Source: JAJPKK01 sp963747835 (GTDB taxonomy: Bacteria > Pseudomonadota > Alphaproteobacteria > Rhizobiales > Xanthobacteraceae). Taken from it: DNA of 64,000 nucleotides. This document shows positions 26,712-35,503 of the stretch, in pieces. The notes under the pieces were generated by a model that was not told where the DNA came from, ran no database searches, and saw only the letters and a program-made list of their open reading frames with translations. The stretch covers positions 1 through 64,000 of the forward strand of contig CAVVGO010000008.1 in NCBI GenBank assembly GCA_963747835.1, written 5' to 3'. Position 1 is the first letter of the stretch. Every line of letters begins with the position of its first letter. A program made the translations under genes and the position numbers.

Positions 26712-28091
26712 ATGATCGAAGACGTTTCACATTTTGTGCACCCCGGCCGCGTGCACCGGCGGATCTACACCGATCCGGCCATCTTCGAACTCGAGCTGGA
26801 GCGGATTTTCGGCACCGCGTGGATCTACGTTGGGCACGAAAGCCAGATCAGGAAACCCGGCGATTATTTCGCCACCCGCATCGGCCGAAAGCCGGTCGTG
26901 CTGGTGCGCGATGCGGACGGCGCGGTCCGGGTCATCCACAATCAATGCGCCCATCGCGGCTCGCTCGTGGTGGCGACCGAGAAGGGCAGCGCCGACGAGT
27001 TCACCTGTTGCTATCACGGCTGGACCTATCATCTCGACGGCCGGCTCAAGGCGGTGCCGCTGCAGCACGGCTACCCGCGCGATTTCGATCCGCGCAATCC
27101 CCACACCGCGATGGTGCGCCTGCCCCGGGTCGCGAGCTATCGCGGTTTCGTGTTCGCGAGCGAAGCCGCCGACGGAGCGAGCCTCGAAGACTTCCTCGGC
27201 CATATGACGACCTCGCTCGACGACATGGTCGACCGCGCGCCGGACGGCGAGATCGAGATGGCGGGCGGCACCTTCCGCCACGCCTATGACGCCAACTGGA
27301 AGCTCTATCTGGAAAACCTGTGCGACGCCGCCCATCCGATCTTCACGCACCGCTCCTCGATCGAGGCGGCGCAGAAGCAGCCGGACGACGTTCACTCTGA
27401 CGGTTCCGGCGAGATCGCGATCCGCCAGATGCGGCAGAACGGCGCCCCCTACAGCTTCTGGGAATCGCAGGTCGGCATCTGGACCTATCCGAACGGCCAC
27501 AGCTATCTGGGCGACTACCATGACGACGCCAAGCTCGTGGCCGCCCTCAAGGACCCGCTGTTTCGCGAATACATCGCGGCGCTGGAAGCCCGCAAGGGCA
27601 AGCGCGAGACGCAACGCATCCTCGAAGTCCGGCGCTGGAACAGCAACGTCTATCCGAACCTGTCGTTCATGAGCCAGTTCCAGCAGATCCGCGTCGTGCA
27701 TCCCATCGCGGTCGACCGCACCGTCGTCCACACCTACAATTTCCGCCTCAAGGGCGCGCCGGACCAGATGTTCCGCAACACCATCAGCTTCGCCAACACC
27801 GTCAACGGCACCGGCTCGCTGGTGCTGACCGACGACCTGGAGATCTACAATCGCATCAACATGGGCCTGCACAGCGAAGGCGCCGAATGGATCGAGGTCG
27901 GCCGCGGTTTCGACAGCGACGTGCCCGACAGCCACGGCGGCCGCCGCGGCAAGAACTCGACCAGCGAAGTTTACATCCGCAACATGCTCGATGCGTGGGT
28001 GGCCTACATGACGGGCGATGACGCCAAAGGCGGCGCCAAGGGTCGCAGACAAGATCGCCCCGAAGAACGCGCCGCGCGCGTCGCCTCCTGA
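26712..28091 (+). CDS. Rieske aromatic ring-hydroxylating dioxygenase, alpha subunit
   Basis: A 459-residue catalytic subunit. The Rieske [2Fe-2S] site is CAHRG and CCYHGW. The mononuclear iron site lies in NLCDAAHPIFTH. It inserts both atoms of O2 into an aromatic ring, or acts as a hydroxylase, with electrons from a separate reductase, which is not encoded nearby. The beta subunit follows 11 bp downstream. The substrate is unknown; the neighbouring FAD monooxygenase and CoA-ligase cluster suggest aromatic acids. Confidence 0.9.
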   Translation: MIEDVSHFVHPGRVHRRIYTDPAIFELELERIFGTAWIYVGHESQIRKPGDYFATRIGRKPVVLVRDADGAVRVIHNQCAHRGSLVVATEKGSADEFTCCYHGWTYHLDGRLKAVPLQHGYPRDFDPRNPHTAMVRLPRVASYRGFVFASEAADGASLEDFLGHMTTSLDDMVDRAPDGEIEMAGGTFRHAYDANWKLYLENLCDAAHPIFTHRSSIEAAQKQPDDVHSDGSGEIAIRQMRQNGAPYSFWESQVGIWTYPNGHSYLGDYHDDAKLVAALKDPLFREYIAALEARKGKRETQRILEVRRWNSNVYPNLSFMSQFQQIRVVHPIAVDRTVVHTYNFRLKGAPDQMFRNTISFANTVNGTGSLVLTDDLEIYNRINMGLHSEGAEWIEVGRGFDSDVPDSHGGRRGKNSTSEVYIRNMLDAWVAYMTGDDAKGGAKGRRQDRPEERAARVAS

Positions 28092-28102
28092 TCGCGGCAG
28101 CC

Positions 28103-28684
28103 GTGGCCAAGAAGCAGACGAAGAAGCAGACGGCGAAACCGAAGGCCGCCGCACGGGCGCGGCGCAGCGCCGGTGCGCCTCCTCGCCCGGCGGCGCGGCG
28201 GGCGAGGAGCTTGCCGCTCGACCTCGCCGTCTGCGAGGCCTTCCTGCTGCAAGAGGCGCGGCTCTTGGACGAGGCGAAGTTCGACGACTGGCTCGCGTTG
28301 TTCCAGCCCGACGCCTGGTACTGGGTCCCGAGCGAACCCGATCAGGCCGACCCGTTCGAAACCGTTTCGCTGATCTACGACGACCGCCGCCTGATGGAAA
28401 CGCGGGTGCGGCGGCTCGCGAGCCCGCGCATGTATTCCCAGGAGCCGCGCTCGCGCACCAGCCGGATCGTCACCAACGTGTCGATCGAAGACGCGCAGCG
28501 CGACGCCTGCACGGTGCGCTCCAAGTTCATCATGATCGAATTCCGCCGCGACGCCCAGCGCCTGTTCGGCGGCACCGCGCTGCATCGCCTGGTCGCGGCC
28601 GGCGGCGCCACCCGGATCGCGTGGAAACGCGTCGACCTTGTCAATTGCGACGCCGCCATGGACGGCATCACGATGCCGTTTTGA
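28103..28684 (+). CDS. aromatic ring-hydroxylating dioxygenase, beta subunit
   Basis: A 193-residue SnoaL/NTF2-like subunit that stabilises the alpha subunit. The core starts at LDLAVCEAFLLQEARLLDEA and continues with FDDWLALFQPDAWYWVP and SRIVTNVSIE. It has an unusual Lys/Ala/Arg-rich N-terminal tail of about 35 residues. The start codon is GTG. It is in the same operon as the alpha subunit. Confidence 0.88.
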   Translation: MAKKQTKKQTAKPKAAARARRSAGAPPRPAARRARSLPLDLAVCEAFLLQEARLLDEAKFDDWLALFQPDAWYWVPSEPDQADPFETVSLIYDDRRLMETRVRRLASPRMYSQEPRSRTSRIVTNVSIEDAQRDACTVRSKFIMIEFRRDAQRLFGGTALHRLVAAGGATRIAWKRVDLVNCDAAMDGITMPF

Positions 28685-28736
28685 CGAGAACCGGTGGCGC
28701 GCGACCCGGGCTACGGATTTACTGGCTTCGCGTCGC

Positions 28737-29858
28737 CTACGTCCCGGTCGGCCGATGCAGCGCGGTGCGGGTGCGCTGCCGCACCAGCCACTTCGAGCGG
28801 CCGGCGAGCGACAGCGCGAACGCGCGCAGCGGCGGCGGCCAGGTGGTCGGAAGTCCAAGCAGCACCGACATGCGCTGGGTGTGGTCGGTGAGCGGGCGCT
28901 CGCGCCGCTCCCAGGCCGCGAGCGCCGCCGGCACGTCAGGCTCGCCTTCGAGATGCACCGCGAGCGACAGTGCGTTCATCATGGCGCAGCCGCCGCCCTG
29001 CCCGATGTTCGGCGGCAGCGCATGGGCGGCATCTCCGATCACCGCGACGCGCCCGGCCGACCAGCGGCGCAACTTGATCAACTCGAAGCGGTCATAGCGG
29101 CCCTGATCGTTGAACCGGTCGATCAGCGCTTCGAGATGCGGGAACGCGCGCTTCCAGGCGTCCTTGCGGACCGGCAGCGCCTTGGCGACATCATCGCGGT
29201 CGAGCATGGTCAGCGCGATGTAGATTTCGCTCTCGCTGCACGGCGTATAGAGAACGCGCCGCGTGCCGGACCAGTATTCGATTGTCTTTGCCCCGTCCGC
29301 CGCGGCCCGCTCCGCCGATGTCTTGTCGAGCAGCATGCGGGTGCAGCCATCGACCAGGTATTTCCGCGTCGAGATCAGGCCGAGGGAATCGCGCACGCTC
29401 GAATTGCTGCCGTCGGCGCCGACGATCAGGTCGGCCTTGAGGCGGCGCCCATCCGCCAGCACGAGTTCGCCGTCGGCGGTCGCCCCCGACGCGACCGAAC
29501 CGGTGACGATCTCGACGCCCGCCTTCGCGGCCGAAGCCGCCAGCGCGTTGATGATGTTCTGGCGCACGATGCTGAACACGCGGCTGCCCGACCAGCGGTG
29601 CACCGAAATCACCCGGTTGCGGTCGTCGCGCACCTCGCGGGTATGGGCCGGCTGCGCCCCCGCGACCGAAACCGCATAGGCACCGACTGCCTCCAGCACG
29701 CGCAGGCCGTTCTCGTAGACATAGATGCCGGCCCCGGTGGTGCGCAGCCGGTCGGAACGCTCGTGGAGGCGCACGCTCCAGCCGCGCCGCGCCAGCGCGC
29801 ACGCCGCCGTAAGCCCGGCAAAGCCGGCCCCCACGATCTCGGCATGGCGATGCGTCAT
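28737..29858 (-). CDS. FAD-dependent aromatic monooxygenase
   Basis: A 373-residue flavoprotein of the salicylate / 3-hydroxybenzoate hydroxylase type. The dinucleotide motif GAGFAGLTAACALARRG, the DG-like segment LIVGADGSNSSVRDSL and the FAD ribityl motif RVAVIGDAAHALPP are all present. It should hydroxylate an aromatic acid with NAD(P)H. It converges with the dioxygenase operon. I chose ATG 29858 where the homology starts. Confidence 0.88.
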   Translation of the reverse strand: MTHRHAEIVGAGFAGLTAACALARRGWSVRLHERSDRLRTTGAGIYVYENGLRVLEAVGAYAVSVAGAQPAHTREVRDDRNRVISVHRWSGSRVFSIVRQNIINALAASAAKAGVEIVTGSVASGATADGELVLADGRRLKADLIVGADGSNSSVRDSLGLISTRKYLVDGCTRMLLDKTSAERAAADGAKTIEYWSGTRRVLYTPCSESEIYIALTMLDRDDVAKALPVRKDAWKRAFPHLEALIDRFNDQGRYDRFELIKLRRWSAGRVAVIGDAAHALPPNIGQGGGCAMMNALSLAVHLEGEPDVPAALAAWERRERPLTDHTQRMSVLLGLPTTWPPPLRAFALSLAGRSKWLVRQRTRTALHRPTGT

Positions 29859-29986
29859 GGCGAACGGCCCGGTGGCGCGGCCAGCGGGGCCACAAAGCAT
29901 TTGCGCGTCACCGCCGCTTGCCTATGATGACGCACATGTTCGTGACCGCCGCGCCGCGCGGCAGCGTCGCCCGCAAGGAGGATTGC

Positions 29987-30406
29987 ATGGCCCGTCTGCG
30001 CCATTTTGCCGTCGTGGTGAAGGATCTCGACAAGGCCGCGGCGTTCTATCAGGACGTGTTCGAGCTCAAACGCATCGCCCGGGAAGATCTGGAGATCGGC
30101 TCGGCGATCTACATGAGCGATGGCGTCATCAATCTCGCGCTCCTCAACTTCACGGGCAGCGCGGGCGCCAAGGCGTCCGATCTGGCGGACGGCAGCAGCT
30201 TTGTCGGCGCGCACCATTTCGGCTTTCAGGTCGAGGATCTCGCCGAGACGCAGAAGCGCATCGAGGCGCATGGCGGCAAGTTCTTCTTCGATCTCGGCGA
30301 CGACCGACACGGCAATTTCGAACGCAAGTTCAAGGACCCGGACGGCATCATCTTCGATGTTTCCGTGAACGGTTGGCAGGGCACCGAAAGCTACGCCAAG
30401 AAATAG
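29987..30406 (+). CDS. VOC family protein (glyoxalase/dioxygenase fold)
   Basis: A 139-residue vicinal-oxygen-chelate protein: LRHFAVVVKDLDKAAAFYQD at the start, HHFGFQVEDLAETQKRIEA in the second half and FKDPDGIIFDV at the end. Metal-ligand positions (His6, Glu/Asp at the end) are plausible. AAGGAG lies six bases before ATG 29987. Its place beside aromatic oxygenases suggests a role in the same pathway, but its reaction cannot be told. Confidence 0.82.
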   Translation: MARLRHFAVVVKDLDKAAAFYQDVFELKRIAREDLEIGSAIYMSDGVINLALLNFTGSAGAKASDLADGSSFVGAHHFGFQVEDLAETQKRIEAHGGKFFFDLGDDRHGNFERKFKDPDGIIFDVSVNGWQGTESYAKK

Positions 30407-30461
30407 CCGGCGCAAATAACCGGCTGCCGCGGCGCGAGGGTCGCGCAAGCCGCGGGCTATT

Positions 30462-31595
30462 TCACGTACGCGGTATGAACGCGTTGGTGTAAAGGTCCTC
30501 GACCGGCGATTTGCGCTGGATCAGGCCCTTGGCGAGATAGAAATCCTGCAGGTTGGAGAGCCGCTGCGGGTCGATCTCGCCAAGCACCTTCTGGCCCGGA
30601 TAGACGTACTTATCATAGTAGACGAACGCGGCCTTCACGGCGCCTTCCTTGCCGGCCCAGTCCGGCACGAACTTAACAAAGTCCACGCCCGCCTTGTCGG
30701 GGTCGTCCATGATGTCCTTCATGCCGCGCAGCGCCGCCTTGACGAAGGCGCGCACCAGTTCGGGCTTTTCCTTGATGACCTTGTCGGACACCCCGATTCC
30801 CTGCGCCATGTGGGGAAAGAACTCGTCGGTCGGGATCACCTTGACCTTCACGCCCGCCGCCTGCACCGGCGGAATCCAGTCCGGCACGCCCGCCATGCCG
30901 ACCGATTTGCCGGCGGCGACGAATTCCCACACGCCGGTAGGACCGACCGACTGGATGTTGACGTCGTCCTGGGTGAGCCCAACGCTCGCGAGCAGGCCGA
31001 GCAGGGCGTAGAACGTCGTGTCCTGATAGGACATCACCGTGATGGTCTTACCCTTGAGGTCGGCCGGCTTCTCGATGCCGGAATCCTCCCGCACCACGAG
31101 TTGCATGAAGCCCTTGCCGCCGAACACCGCGACGATCTTGATGGGCACGCCGTTCTGCCGCACCATGATGGGGCCGTCCGCCACGATGCCGCCGATCAGC
31201 GCATTGCCGGCGCCGACCTGCTTTGCCACATCGACGCCGCCGCGCCCGACCGCGAAGTCCACATCGAGGCCCGCCTCCGCGAAATAGCCCTTGCCCTTGG
31301 CGAGTTGGATCGGTCCGAACGCGGGCAGCAGCGGCGGCGCCGGGAACAGATAGGTGAGGCTTTCCGCCGCCCGCAGCGGGGTCGAGGCCGCAAGTCCAAG
31401 ACCCAAGCCGCCAAGACCTGAGACACCAAGACCTGAGACACCAAGACCTGAGACACCAAGACCCGAGAGCCCGAGCCCCCCGAGCAGCGCGCCCGCGGTC
31501 CCGCGCAGCACGCCACGCCGCGTTGAGCCTTGCGCCACGGCTGCGGACGGAATTTTCGCCGCCAAGTCGTTCGCGGACATCTTCTCTACGCTCAT
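30462..31595 (-). CDS. NMT1/THI5-like ABC transporter substrate-binding protein
   Basis: A 377-residue periplasmic binding protein of the nitrate/sulfonate/taurine type. A Tat-like signal has the twin arginines TRRGVLRG. The hydrophobic core after it is extended by SGLGV pentapeptides encoded by four 15-bp repeats at 31411-31470. The mature part has PAFGPIQLAKGKGYFAEAGL and GVPIKIVAVFGG, as is usual for the family. The ATPase gene is divergent at 31750. The ligand is unknown, probably a small aromatic or organic anion. Confidence 0.87.
   Translation of the reverse strand: MSVEKMSANDLAAKIPSAAVAQGSTRRGVLRGTAGALLGGLGLSGLGVSGLGVSGLGVSGLGGLGLGLAASTPLRAAESLTYLFPAPPLLPAFGPIQLAKGKGYFAEAGLDVDFAVGRGGVDVAKQVGAGNALIGGIVADGPIMVRQNGVPIKIVAVFGGKGFMQLVVREDSGIEKPADLKGKTITVMSYQDTTFYALLGLLASVGLTQDDVNIQSVGPTGVWEFVAAGKSVGMAGVPDWIPPVQAAGVKVKVIPTDEFFPHMAQGIGVSDKVIKEKPELVRAFVKAALRGMKDIMDDPDKAGVDFVKFVPDWAGKEGAVKAAFVYYDKYVYPGQKVLGEIDPQRLSNLQDFYLAKGLIQRKSPVEDLYTNAFIPRT
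31411..31470. repeat. four 15-bp tandem repeats in a Tat signal sequence
   Basis: Three identical units CCAAGACCTGAGACA and a fourth with three changes. On the minus strand they encode Ser-Gly-Leu-Gly-Val pentapeptides in the signal-peptide core. Confidence 0.85.
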
Positions 31596-31749
31596 GTTCA
31601 AGTCTTCCTTGCCATGGACAATGTTCGCGCCATAAATATCGCGCCGGTTCCGAATAGACTCCGACAGCGTTTTTCGCGGCGATTTCACTATACTCCATGC
31701 GGGCGCGCCGCGAAACGCGCAATGGGCCGACAACACCGAGTGTGAGCTG

Positions 31750-32556
31750 ATGTCCGGCCCCGTGCGCCTCGAATACCGCAACGTGACGATGCATTTCGCG
31801 GCAGGCGGGGCTGAAAAAACCGTCACCGCCATCAGCGAGGTGAGCTTTGCGGTGCGCGACGGCGAGGTGGTGTCGCTGATCGGCCCGAGCGGCTGCGGCA
31901 AAAGCACGCTCCTCAACATCGGATCCGGCCTGATGGCGCCGAGCTCCGGCGAGGCTTTCGTCGACGGCGAGCGCGTCGCCGGGCCCAACGCCCATGTCGC
32001 GTTCATGCTGCAGAAGGACCTGCTGCTGCCATGGCGCACCATCGCGGAGAACGTGATGTTCGGGGTGGAGATCCAGGGCGTTCCGGCGGCGGAACGCCGC
32101 GCCCGCGCCCAGGCGTTGCTGGAGGCCTTCAACCTCGCCGAGTTCGCCGGGCGCTATCCCTATCAATTGTCCGGCGGCATGCGGCAGCGCGTCGCCCTGG
32201 CGCGCACGCTCGCGGTCGATCCATCGGTGCTGCTGCTCGACGAGCCGTTCTCGGCGGTGGACGCGCAGACCCGCATGGTGCTGCAGCGCGACCTTGCCCA
32301 GACCCTGAAGCGCGCCGGCAAGACCGCGCTCTTGATCACCCACGACCTCGTCGAGGCGGTGACGCTGTCCGACCGCGTGCTGGTGATGAGCCGGAGGCCC
32401 GGCCGCATCATCGACGAAATCGCGATCGACCTGCCGGGGCGCGAACACCCGATCGCGCGCCGCCAGGATGCGAAAGTCCACGACTACGTCGCGCGCCTGA
32501 TGGACCGCCTCGACATCAACGAAACCGCGCTCGGCGAGCCGCCGGGCGGCGGGTAA
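31750..32556 (+). CDS. ABC transporter ATP-binding protein (nitrate/sulfonate type)
   Basis: A 268-residue ATPase with Walker A GPSGCGKST, a Q-loop in MLQKDLLLPW, the signature LSGGMRQR, Walker B VLLLDEPFSAVD and switch His in ITHD. It resembles SsuB/TauB. Its substrate-binding protein is divergent upstream. No permease follows; the matching permease type appears 8.3 kb downstream at 40828, on the same strand. Confidence 0.92.
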   Translation: MSGPVRLEYRNVTMHFAAGGAEKTVTAISEVSFAVRDGEVVSLIGPSGCGKSTLLNIGSGLMAPSSGEAFVDGERVAGPNAHVAFMLQKDLLLPWRTIAENVMFGVEIQGVPAAERRARAQALLEAFNLAEFAGRYPYQLSGGMRQRVALARTLAVDPSVLLLDEPFSAVDAQTRMVLQRDLAQTLKRAGKTALLITHDLVEAVTLSDRVLVMSRRPGRIIDEIAIDLPGREHPIARRQDAKVHDYVARLMDRLDINETALGEPPGGG

Positions 32557-32684
32557 ACCGGACCTTGCCACGCGCCGCGGTAAAACGCGAAAAGGTTCCA
32601 ACAAAAAAGTTGATCGGCTCCTGAACGGTATGATGTGTCCGTCAGTTGAGAAACAGACGGGCGAGGGCCAAAAGGAGCCTGAAC

Positions 32685-32909
32685 ATGAAGAGAAACATCA
32701 AAGCAGTGGCCGCCGCCGTTGGCACGGCCGCGCTGATCGCCATCGCCGCTGGGTCCGTGGCGCCGGTACCGGCGTCGGCGCAGGGTTACGTCAGCGGATC
32801 GGTCTACGGTCCATCGTACTATCCGAGCTACCAATACCGGCATTACCGGTATGGCAATGGCACCGGAACGGTCCGGGACAGGCGCCGCGATCCCCACGAC
32901 GACCGGTAA
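32685..32909 (+). CDS. small secreted Tyr-rich protein
   Basis: A 74-residue exported protein. AAAGGAG lies seven bases before ATG 32685. The signal peptide ends near VPASAQG. The mature part is a Tyr/Ser/Pro-rich stretch (YGPSYYPSYQYRHYRYG) followed by a charged tail. The function is unknown. Confidence 0.65.
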   Translation: MKRNIKAVAAAVGTAALIAIAAGSVAPVPASAQGYVSGSVYGPSYYPSYQYRHYRYGNGTGTVRDRRRDPHDDR

Positions 32910-32930
32910 TCGGCCAAGCGATTTGACGTG

Positions 32931-32968
32931 CAAAAAAGCCGGCGGCCGGCGATCATCCGGCCGCCGGC
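32931..32968 (-). terminator. GC-rich hairpin with U tract on the minus strand
   Basis: A 12-bp stem (GCCGGCGGCCGG and complement) is preceded on the plus strand by six A residues, so minus-strand transcripts would end in a hairpin plus U6. It would stop antisense transcription into the small secreted gene. On the plus strand there is no U tract. Confidence 0.55.
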
Positions 32969-33037
32969 GTGCCGTGCGTTTCGCCTGCCCGCGCTGCGCT
33001 GGAGCATGTTCGGATGTGATCGAATCATCTTTCCACC

Positions 33038-33129
33038 GTCACGCCCGCGCTTGTCGCGGGCATCCACGTCTTTCTTGCAGCCGTTCGGCAAGAGAGGCGT
33101 GGATGGCCTGATGAGGCCGGCCATGACTC
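33038..33129. repeat. dispersed palindromic repeat, copy 2
   Basis: It shares GCGCTTGTCGCGGGCATCCA with the copies at 13151 and 33563; the right arm is diverged. Confidence 0.6.
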
Positions 33130-33203
33130 ATCAAAAATGGTTCAACCTGACCAGAGATCCGCTCTAATTAGAGGACAATGGCGGCTGATTGGAGGACCCG
33201 GCA

Positions 33204-33548
33204 ATGGTAGCTCTGTCGACGATCGGCGAAATCTTCCGGGACCTGCTCATCTTCATCGCCGTGATGACGGCGCTGCTTATCGTGCTGATCGTCGCCATCG
33301 CCAGGATGCCCGACGACAACCCGCTAAAGCGCTTGCTGACGGCATTCACCTATCGGGTCGGAGCGACGGTCGCGGCCGGAGCCCTTGCGATTCCGATCGA
33401 ACCCATTCCGGGCCTCGACGTCGCCTTTGACATCGGAGCGCCGCTCCTGCTGCTGATTTATTGGATTACGTTTTTCAGGAAGGCGGGCGGCATGATGTCC
33501 AATCGATCGCCGCCACCCAAGCCGCCGGCAATCACCGACCGGCGGTGA
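33204..33548 (+). CDS. small membrane protein, 114 residues
   Basis: Two or three membrane helices (LLIFIAVMTALLIVLIVAI, VGATVAAGALAIPIEPI and FDIGAPLLLLIYWITFF) and a short Pro-rich cytoplasmic tail. GGAGGA lies seven bases before the ATG. No family is recognised. Confidence 0.65.
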   Translation: MVALSTIGEIFRDLLIFIAVMTALLIVLIVAIARMPDDNPLKRLLTAFTYRVGATVAAGALAIPIEPIPGLDVAFDIGAPLLLLIYWITFFRKAGGMMSNRSPPPKPPAITDRR

Positions 33549-33562
33549 GGTTCGGGTCGTCT

Positions 33563-33652
33563 CGTCATGGCCGCGCTTGTCGCGGCCATCCACGTCTTTG
33601 TACGTGCGCGGGTCTTAAGACGTGGATGCCCGCGACAAGCGCGGGCATGACG
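33563..33652. repeat. dispersed palindromic repeat, copy 3
   Basis: A near-perfect hairpin: CGCGCTTGTCGCGGCCATCC and TCTTAAGACGTGGATGCC, then CGCGACAAGCGCGGGCATGA. It is the best-preserved copy of this family in the window. Confidence 0.75.
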
Positions 33653-33682
33653 AATCAGAAATTAATGGGTGCAAGCGAGAGA

Positions 33683-33772
33683 GTAGCCCGGATGAGCGCA
33701 GCGACATCCGGGTCCGCCGCGTCCAACATCAAACCCGCATATCGCTCCGCTCATGCGGGCTACGTCAACGTC
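33683..33772. repeat. second palindromic repeat family (GATGAGCGCAGCGACATC type), copy 1
   Basis: The arms GTAGCCCGGATGAGCGCAGC and CGCTCATGCGGGCTAC are inverted. A related element lies at 41651-41823. Such elements are widespread between Bradyrhizobium-like genes. Confidence 0.65.
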
Positions 33773-33798
33773 TTGCACTTCTCTAACCGTCAGCGCGC

Positions 33799-34569
33799 AT
33801 GAAAATCGCGACCTTCAACATCAACGACATCAATCGCCGACTCTCCAACCTGCGCGAATGGTTGAAGGCGGAAAAGCCCGACATCGTCTGCCTGCAGGAA
33901 CTCAAGTGCAGCGATGCGGAGTTTCCTGCACCGGCGATCAAGCGAGCCGGGTATCACGCCGTCTGGCAAGGCCAGAAGACATGGAACGGCGTCGCCATCC
34001 TGGCGCACAATGCCGAGCCGATCGTAACGCGAACCCGGTTGCCCGGCGACCCCGAAGATACGCAGGCGCGCTACATCGAGGCGGCCGTCGACGGCATCCT
34101 GGTCGGCTGCATCTACCTGCCGAACGGCAATCCGCAGCCGGGACCGAAGTTCGACTACAAGCTGGCATGGTTCAAGCGCCTCGCGGCGCACGCGCGCCGT
34201 CTGCTGCGCGAACAAGTTCCTGTCGTGCTGGCAGGCGACTACAACGTGGCGCCGACGGAAATCGATATCTATCCGACCACGTCATGGAACGACGACGCGC
34301 TGGTGCAACCGCAAAGCCGCGCCGCCTATGCAAGGCTGGTGAAGCAAGGATGGACCGATGCCATCCGCGCAACGCATGCCGACGAGCGCATCTACACATT
34401 CTGGCACTACATGAGAAAGCGCTACGAGCGCGACGCCGGACTTCGCCTCGATCATCTCCTGTTAAGCCAGACGCTTGCGCCACGTTTGAAGCGCGCGGGG
34501 GTCGATAAGGCGGTGCGCGGGAAACCGGGCGCGAGCGATCACGCGCCGACTTGGGTGGTGATTGAATGA
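33799..34569 (+). CDS. xth: exodeoxyribonuclease III
   Basis: A 256-residue AP endonuclease/3'-5' exonuclease of base excision repair. Motifs are the start KIATFNINDINRRL, CLQELK (metal-binding Glu), GDYNVAP (Asp-Asn) and the end LRLDHLLLSQ with GASDHAPTWV (catalytic Asp-His). The length is normal. Confidence 0.93.
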   Translation: MKIATFNINDINRRLSNLREWLKAEKPDIVCLQELKCSDAEFPAPAIKRAGYHAVWQGQKTWNGVAILAHNAEPIVTRTRLPGDPEDTQARYIEAAVDGILVGCIYLPNGNPQPGPKFDYKLAWFKRLAAHARRLLREQVPVVLAGDYNVAPTEIDIYPTTSWNDDALVQPQSRAAYARLVKQGWTDAIRATHADERIYTFWHYMRKRYERDAGLRLDHLLLSQTLAPRLKRAGVDKAVRGKPGASDHAPTWVVIE

Positions 34570-34618
34570 CCAGGTCATGTCGTGATTGCCGTTGCGGCGC
34601 TGGGCGTGCCCGGGTGAT

Positions 34619-35503
34619 TTAAGGCAGTGCAGTAGATTTCGAAAAGCGTCGTCCTAATCCCAGACTGACCAATGCCGCGATTTCGCTCGGACGAGGCGTA
34701 GCAGCCAATCGTCTATTTTCCTCAACTGACAGACCGTTGTCCAAACCATTCCAATTTTTTCCTGCAGCGATCTCGGACAATTGAGCCAGCCCCTTCGTCG
34801 TACGTTCATCAACGTTGCCAGCATCATAACGCGGCGGCAGCCACACGCCATCTTCAACGCAGAGCGCCTTAATGATATCGGCAGTGACGCCGCCGAAGCC
34901 GCCAACCAAGTATACCGGTTGGCCACAATTCAAGGAAATCAACGCTTCTTCCAGGACGCCGGGCAAGTCACCCTGAAAATCTTCTCTCTTACCGCCGATT
35001 ATTACACGGCCGCTAGTATCCTCGGCCATGCGGTGCCGCAAGGCCGTCAGACTTTTCCGTCGCACAGAAATGTCGCTGATTGGTTCAGGAGCCAGCCCAC
35101 GGTTCGCACGCGACTTAATCACCGTTCCGTCGGCGTCAAGGCAGACTATTTCTCCAAAGAGACCTAGCTCAGCTTTCTGCTTCCCCAGATCATCCAGCGA
35201 CAGTTTTCGATGCTCTTGCAAAGCCAGGTAGACGCGCAGAGGGCGATCACGTCGACTGTAGCGCTGCAACTCGTGCAATAGGAATGTCGTATAACCACCC
35301 GGATCGAGGTGGCCGCCATAGGCGAGTTTCCCGCCGCCTACCAAAATACTGCGCGCGATCTCGCCCAACGCCAACCGAAAGTGCGTTTCCACAAGCCCGA
35401 GACGGCCGAGATCGGTGCTTTCTGACGCAGAGATTGCGATCCGAAGGCCAATAAGCGCATCGGGCGCCAATAGGGCCTGTTCTGAGAAGGTGTCGTGAGC
35501 CAT
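34619..35503 (-). CDS. stand-alone SLOG domain protein
   Basis: A 294-residue Rossmannoid protein without a signal peptide. LRIAISASESTDLGRLGL and SILVGGGKLAYGGHLDPGG form the first nucleotide-binding loop. The second half repeats the pattern with GRVIIGGKREDFQGDLPGVL and VYLVGGFGGVTAD. This fits the SLOG superfamily, which binds NAD-derived or nucleotide ligands and includes the sensor domain of Thoeris ThsA. Here no Sir2 or other effector domain is attached. It overlaps the stop of the upstream TIR gene by one base, so the two are a two-gene operon. I infer that it senses or processes a product of the TIR enzyme. Confidence 0.75.
   Translation of the reverse strand: MAHDTFSEQALLAPDALIGLRIAISASESTDLGRLGLVETHFRLALGEIARSILVGGGKLAYGGHLDPGGYTTFLLHELQRYSRRDRPLRVYLALQEHRKLSLDDLGKQKAELGLFGEIVCLDADGTVIKSRANRGLAPEPISDISVRRKSLTALRHRMAEDTSGRVIIGGKREDFQGDLPGVLEEALISLNCGQPVYLVGGFGGVTADIIKALCVEDGVWLPPRYDAGNVDERTTKGLAQLSEIAAGKNWNGLDNGLSVEENRRLAATPRPSEIAALVSLGLGRRFSKSTALP

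Noticed and set aside
31411..31470. CRISPR array
   Set aside because: The 15-bp units are contiguous without spacers and lie in a coding sequence. No CRISPR-like array with spacers or cas gene is present in the window.
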